Part shown: positions 60,082 through 64,000 of the stretch, piece after piece
Position numbering within the stretch: the stretch's first letter is position 1
Layout of the letters: each line of letters starts with the position of its first letter
Source: Nostoc sp. FACHB-892
Lineage (GTDB): Bacteria > Cyanobacteriota > Cyanobacteriia > Cyanobacteriales > Nostocaceae
Assembly (NCBI RefSeq): GCF_014698795.1
Contig: NZ_JACJTR010000019.1
Location: 62,001 to 126,000 of the forward strand
DNA: 64,000 nucleotides
Reading direction: 5' to 3'
The notes under the pieces: generated by a model
What the model was told of the DNA's origin: nothing
What the model saw: only the letters and a program-made list of their open reading frames with translations
Databases searched by the model: none
Position numbers and translations under genes: made by a program

Positions 60082-60640
60082 ACGTCAAACTCAACCAGCC
60101 AAAAACTTGTTCTACAGTTAGTTCTAATTCGATACCCTCAAGAATAGGTAATTTATCAGCACCTTCGTATAATTCCAATCGCTGTCCAGGAAAAATCCCT
60201 AGTACACTTTCGTCTTCAGGGTTGATTAACCAGCCTAATTCAGTACCATTGCGCGAATAATGCAATAATTTACTCAACACTTTTTTTAACCTTTGGTCTG
60301 GAGAAAGAATCTCAATTGCCCAGTCGGGATGAATTTCAAAGCGGTTAGCAATTCTGCCAGATGGAGTTTTAGGAATTCTATCCCAGCGAAACACAGACAC
60401 ATCAGGGACGATAGAAGCACCACCGAAGGTACAGCGTAGTTCTGGGAAAGCCAAAGCAATTTTTTGACTTCTAGCTATGCTGTTAATTGTTTCGCAAAGA
60501 GCAGTTTGCAGCAAGCTATGTTCACCTTGGGGCATTGGTTTTTGAATGATTTCCCCGTTGATAAAGTCTGATGCTGGTTCAGTTTCTGGTAGTTTGAGAA
60601 AGTCGTCTAAAGTTAGTTGGGGTTGAGTTGCGATCGCCAT
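60080..60640 (-). CDS. Uma2 family protein (PD-(D/E)xK nuclease fold)
   Basis: 186 residues. LTLDDFLKLPETEPASDFINGEIIQKPMPQGEHS is the usual opening, SIVPDVSVFRW supplies the first acidic residue, PDWAIEILSPDQRLKKVLSKLLHYSRNGTELGWLINPEDESV the second and the Lys, and LEGIELELTVEQVFGWL the end. The active-site pattern looks intact. It and the next Uma2 gene point the same way but are only distantly related. Its stop codon lies within the ftsH terminator. Confidence 0.86.
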   Translation of the reverse strand: MAIATQPQLTLDDFLKLPETEPASDFINGEIIQKPMPQGEHSLLQTALCETINSIARSQKIALAFPELRCTFGGASIVPDVSVFRWDRIPKTPSGRIANRFEIHPDWAIEILSPDQRLKKVLSKLLHYSRNGTELGWLINPEDESVLGIFPGQRLELYEGADKLPILEGIELELTVEQVFGWLSLT

Positions 60641-60742
60641 AAGTAAATAGTATGAAGGGGATAGTTTTATTATGGGCGTGCGATCACTTACTCTTAAAGC
60701 TTGCTACGCCTCGCATCCTTCGTTTGTGACAGCCGCTAGAAA

Positions 60743-61303
60743 TTATATTTTTGAGAAGCCTACCAGGTGATTAACTTGGACTGATACATCACCAAAGGCT
60801 AGGGGGACAATAGTACCTGTGGTTAATGTCAGTTCAGTTGTGTATTGTCCATTTTGTAAGTCTCGAAATACTTGCAACTGAGAATTTTTGAGATTGACAA
60901 CCCAATATTCAGCAATGCCTGCTTCTGCATAGATGTCTTTTTTATCACCTAAGTCTTTGCTCAAGGTGGACTTAGAAAATTCGATAATCCAGAATATATC
61001 TTCAGGGTAAGGGTGATGTCCTAAGTAGACCTCGCCTAAAGGTTTGACAATCGCAACATCGGGGGCGGGTTCTGAGTTGTTGGGTAGGGTGATGGGTTTG
61101 GCATCGCGGATTTTTGCGCGTTCACCTAGCAGTGTGCGGAGATAATCAGCTGCTTCGGTATTGTAGTAGGCATGGGGTTCGCGTTCTGGGGGCATAACTA
61201 TGAGGTCGCCGCGCAATAGTTCAATGGGTTGGTCATCAAAAATCCCTGCTTCTATTGCTCGGTGATAGCGTTCAATTGTCCATTTATAGGTAGTTACCGT
61301 CAT
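60743..61303 (-). CDS. Uma2 family protein (PD-(D/E)xK nuclease fold)
   Basis: 186 residues, from a different Uma2 branch: WTIERYHRAIEAGIFDDQPIELLRGDLIVMPPEREPHAYYN, then PNNSEPAPDVAIVKP, IFWIIEFSKSTLSKDLGDKKDIYAEAGIAEYWVVNLKNSQLQVFRD. The Asp, Glu (WIIEFS) and Lys residues of the nuclease site are present. Its function in the cell is unknown. It is 102 bp upstream of the other Uma2 gene on the same strand; the gap holds a small repeat and no gene. Confidence 0.86.
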   Translation of the reverse strand: MTVTTYKWTIERYHRAIEAGIFDDQPIELLRGDLIVMPPEREPHAYYNTEAADYLRTLLGERAKIRDAKPITLPNNSEPAPDVAIVKPLGEVYLGHHPYPEDIFWIIEFSKSTLSKDLGDKKDIYAEAGIAEYWVVNLKNSQLQVFRDLQNGQYTTELTLTTGTIVPLAFGDVSVQVNHLVGFSKI

Positions 61304-61442
61304 AGCCTTTTCTACCGTTTCGACAATAGCTTTAGTTTGATTTTAGTGCGATCGCTAAGTTACAAAGATTTTGGCAGAGAGTGCGATCGCTAACTGACAA
61401 ATATTTTTCCCTTGCCACCCTAATTACGAATTACGAATTACT

Positions 61443-64000
61443 TTAGCCCTCAACCTCTCGCAACTCCTCCAACTCCTCTGGCGTGAGGGGATTATTTCCT
61501 AACTTGAGTGCTTCTACCCAGCGTAACCGTCGCCGCTTTACATCATTTGAGTAATCAAGTGCACCACTGTCTACAACAGCCTGAAAGTCTTCTAATGCCC
61601 CTACCAAGTCGCCTGTAAGTACTCTAGCAAGCCCCCGACTGTCTTGATAGCTTTTATTGTCAGGGTCTAAAGTAACAGCTTTTTCACCAAAGCGGAGAAC
61701 AGCTTTAGCATAACCGTGTAAACAGCCAACCCAGCAGATGCTATTCCAAAATTCAGCAGAGTTACTCAAACTAGGGTCAATTATTTGGGCTTGCTTGAAA
61801 GCTTCTTGTGCTTCTTGAATTTTGCTTTCTCTCACCCAACTGATGCCCTGACTCAAAGCAACCGCAGCCGCAAAAGCTGGTTTGTTCGCCAAGCCTGGAT
61901 ATACACTTACTGCTTCATGCAGCCCTTTGGCATTGAGCCATTTTGTGCCACTGTTCCATAAAATTATTTTGAGGTTGGCACGGCTGAGGTTAGCAAGGGT
62001 GAGATTAGCAAGGGTGAGATTAGCACGGCTGAGGTCGGCATCACTGAGGTTAGCACCGCTGAGGTTGGCACCTTTGAGGTTGGCACCTTTGAGGTTGGCA
62101 CCTTTGAGGTTGGCACCTTTGAGGTTGGCATCGCTGAGGTTGGCACCGCTGAGGTTGGCACCGCTGAGGTTGGCACCTTTGAGGATAGCCTCATTGAGGT
62201 CAGCACCGTTAAGGATGGCATGGCTAAGGATGGCATGGCTAAGGATCGCACGGCTGAGATCAGCACCTCTGAGGTAGGCAAGAGTGAGGTTAGTAAGGGT
62301 GAGATTGCTACGGCTGAGGTAGGCAAGGGTGAGGTATGCATTGCTGAAATCGGCACCCCTAAGGTCGGCGCTGTTGAAATCGGCATAGCTGAGGTCGGCA
62401 CCCTTGAAGTTGGCACCCCTGATAAATAGTTCTAAGTTGTCCCTAAAGGCAGAGACACCAAGGCAATGGCTATAGCCGATAATACGGAGCAAGCGTTGTG
62501 AGTCAAATTGATCACTATCTAATTGACCGCAGGGGTGAAACGTGATTTTGTCTTTTAATTCATCTTTTGTTTGGGCATAGCGATGTAACTCTAAAAGCAA
62601 AATCATTACATTCAGCCCTGTATACACATCCACCTGTCGTAATCCCAAGTGATTTTCTCGCTCTGGCAATTGCTCCCTCAATTGTTTTTTTTTCATCTGA
62701 GGCAGATTTACATCTTCTGCATCAATAAATTCTCCATCGCACCAACGGAAGTAGAAATACTCCAGCCTTTGAAACAGTTGATACAAGAGTTCCACATCTT
62801 GAAATTCTGAACTCTCAGCCAATAACCCCATCAAATATTCCACAATCTCAAAGCTTAAATTCCCATAGCCCAATAAATCGTAAATCTGCTTATCCATCGC
62901 GGCTGTGCTAACTAAGTCTTCTTCGCGCTGACGCTTGCTAACTTTCGTTGTCCAATCTACAAAGCTTTCTAGTAACCGTTCCGCGAATAAAAACTCGCTA
63001 AAACTCTTGTGGACAAACTCTACAGAGCCGCCTTTATCGCCTGAAGCTGGTTTGATATAAAATGCTGTCAACAGATTATTGAGTAGCTTATCTTGTTGAT
63101 TTTTTTGAGAGGCATTTTCCTGTCTGGCATCCTGAATTAACTTTGCAGCTGGGTTATGGCTGTCTTTGAGCCGTGCTTCTAACATCGTCACTCTCGCAGA
63201 TTCATTCCCAGACTGCACTACACACAAAGCGGCTTCCGTGAGAAATTGCCGCAAATCTTCGCTCTCCAATCCAGTCAAGCGAGAGTTATCATTCTGATTT
63301 TCACTGTCACGCTGTTTTTCTAGTACCCACTTCACCGATTCATCATAAATGCGGATTTTTGCTTGAATAGCGTCTGCGCCTGCAAACATTTGGACGTTGA
63401 GATGTTTATCTCGGTGCATCCGTGCCAGTAAATAGAGTAGTAAGGGTTCTCGCGCCAGGTTATCTTTGACTTCATCAGGGCAAGCCTGCAAAAATTCTTC
63501 AAACTCACTCTTGTTAACGTGAGCTGCAACTGACCATTTTTTCAGCCATGTTTGCCGAAGCGAGTCATCCATTGGCTGAAGTTCGACGCGCTTCAAGCTT
63601 TTGGTTTGTGAAAGAAAGCGCTCAATTCCTTGCAAGGCTAGGGGACGACCGGTAACTAAAAACTGATGATGACAAAGACGGTCTTTCTGAAACTGCTCGA
63701 CTTGTTCTAGAAATTCCTTCAAGCCGCCGCTGGCGCGTCCTTGTAGCAACAGTTCGTCAAAGCCATCCAGTAAAAACAAAAAGCGAGTATTCTTATCTGT
63801 CAGCCAGCCTGAATCACTGGTGACAAAATCAAGGTGTTGTAAATAGTTTTCTAGAGTATCAGTTAAGTTATCTTTTAGTACTCGCAAATTCCCCAACTGA
63901 ATGAGAATTGGGGTAAAGCTGGGATGCAATTCGCGCTGTACCCAATCGGCAAACATCCGGCAAAAGACACTTTTCCCCCGTCCAGCTTCGCCCTGAATAA
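61443..64000 (-). CDS. NACHT-pentapeptide repeat-TPR protein (5' end outside window)
   Basis: The gene starts beyond the right edge: in frame before the ATG at 63,956 the sequence encodes the Walker A motif GEAGRGKS (63,970-63,993), so that ATG is internal. A Walker B FLFLLDGFDELL (about 63,760-63,795) completes the NACHT-type STAND ATPase. Helical regions follow, then about 30 pentapeptide repeats of the A(D/N)LSxANL type (about 61,975-62,430), which form a right-handed beta-helix. The tail has TPR-like repeats (KIQEAQEAFKQAQIIDPS, AVLRFGEKAVTLDPDN). Such STAND proteins are signal-controlled switches or defence proteins; the N-terminal effector is not visible here. Confidence 0.88.
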   Translation of the reverse strand, partial: IQGEAGRGKSVFCRMFADWVQRELHPSFTPILIQLGNLRVLKDNLTDTLENYLQHLDFVTSDSGWLTDKNTRFLFLLDGFDELLLQGRASGGLKEFLEQVEQFQKDRLCHHQFLVTGRPLALQGIERFLSQTKSLKRVELQPMDDSLRQTWLKKWSVAAHVNKSEFEEFLQACPDEVKDNLAREPLLLYLLARMHRDKHLNVQMFAGADAIQAKIRIYDESVKWVLEKQRDSENQNDNSRLTGLESEDLRQFLTEAALCVVQSGNESARVTMLEARLKDSHNPAAKLIQDARQENASQKNQQDKLLNNLLTAFYIKPASGDKGGSVEFVHKSFSEFLFAERLLESFVDWTTKVSKRQREEDLVSTAAMDKQIYDLLGYGNLSFEIVEYLMGLLAESSEFQDVELLYQLFQRLEYFYFRWCDGEFIDAEDVNLPQMKKKQLREQLPERENHLGLRQVDVYTGLNVMILLLELHRYAQTKDELKDKITFHPCGQLDSDQFDSQRLLRIIGYSHCLGVSAFRDNLELFIRGANFKGADLSYADFNSADLRGADFSNAYLTLAYLSRSNLTLTNLTLAYLRGADLSRAILSHAILSHAILNGADLNEAILKGANLSGANLSGANLSDANLKGANLKGANLKGANLKGANLSGANLSDADLSRANLTLANLTLANLSRANLKIILWNSGTKWLNAKGLHEAVSVYPGLANKPAFAAAVALSQGISWVRESKIQEAQEAFKQAQIIDPSLSNSAEFWNSICWVGCLHGYAKAVLRFGEKAVTLDPDNKSYQDSRGLARVLTGDLVGALEDFQAVVDSGALDYSNDVKRRRLRWVEALKLGNNPLTPEELEELREVEG

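Noticed and set aside
61882..62429. Leu/Arg-rich plus-strand frames opposite the pentapeptide repeats
   Set aside because: Antisense of a regular repeat; repetitive LRLAPLRLAP-type translations with no start context.
1..64000. tRNA, rRNA or other structural RNA genes
   Set aside because: No cloverleaf-like or conserved rRNA stretch was recognised in the intergenic regions by eye; a covariance-model scan would be needed to exclude small RNAs.

Overview
The window looks like chromosome of a filamentous, heterocyst-forming cyanobacterium of the Nostoc type. The support is: the highly iterated palindrome GCGATCGC occurs throughout; the left edge carries the Rubisco small subunit and a Rubisco activase with a small-subunit-like tail; and many genes belong to cyanobacterial families (DUF1822, DUF928, DUF2358, Uma2, CHASE2-CHAT, TPS haemagglutinins). 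Heptanucleotide repeats and small dispersed elements fill the intergenic DNA. Species cannot be assigned from the sequence alone.

Layout. 1-3.1 kb: end of the rbc operon with a strong terminator, an SGNH hydrolase, a Phd/YefM-type antitoxin with a broken PIN toxin, then rca. 3.2-9.8 kb: sparse region with a secreted protein, a small coiled-coil protein, a 21-bp tandem repeat array, two short peptides with double-glycine leaders, a DUF3105 protein and a DUF2358 protein. 10-16.3 kb, minus strand: a HupE/UreJ-like membrane protein that has lost its metal-ligand histidines, a second SGNH hydrolase, a histidine kinase with an ethylene-receptor-type sensor, and an ABC exporter half. 16.7-28.9 kb: galE, a TauE/SafE-like membrane protein with a secreted partner, two paralogous duplicated-domain proteins, an M28 peptidase, a DUF1400 alpha/beta hydrolase, a possible DUF6875 protein and a CYTH triphosphatase.

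29-44 kb is a secretion and surface region. It holds a transposase-derived helix-turn-helix protein, a C39-peptidase ABC exporter, its HlyD adaptor, a first TPS (filamentous haemagglutinin-type) exoprotein, a secreted TPR-CHAT protein and a second, larger TPS exoprotein. The C39 exporter is the natural processing and export machine for double-glycine peptides such as those at 6.1 and 7.1 kb. No TpsB outer-membrane pore and no TolC homologue is in the window.

45.6-55.6 kb is the most striking part: two copies of a DUF1822 / CHAT-CHASE2 / DUF928 module arranged back to back about a shared 307-bp intergenic region. The left arm also carries a sigma-70-like factor. Each CHAT-CHASE2 protein has an apparently intact His/Cys pair, so with the TPR-CHAT protein there are three predicted CHAT proteases within about 18 kb. 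A membrane-bound stress or surface-sensing protease circuit that controls a dedicated sigma factor is a reasonable but untested reading.

55.6-64 kb: an AI-2E family permease, a small membrane protein, a DUF1614 protein, FtsH, two Uma2 proteins and a NACHT-pentapeptide-TPR protein cut by the right edge.
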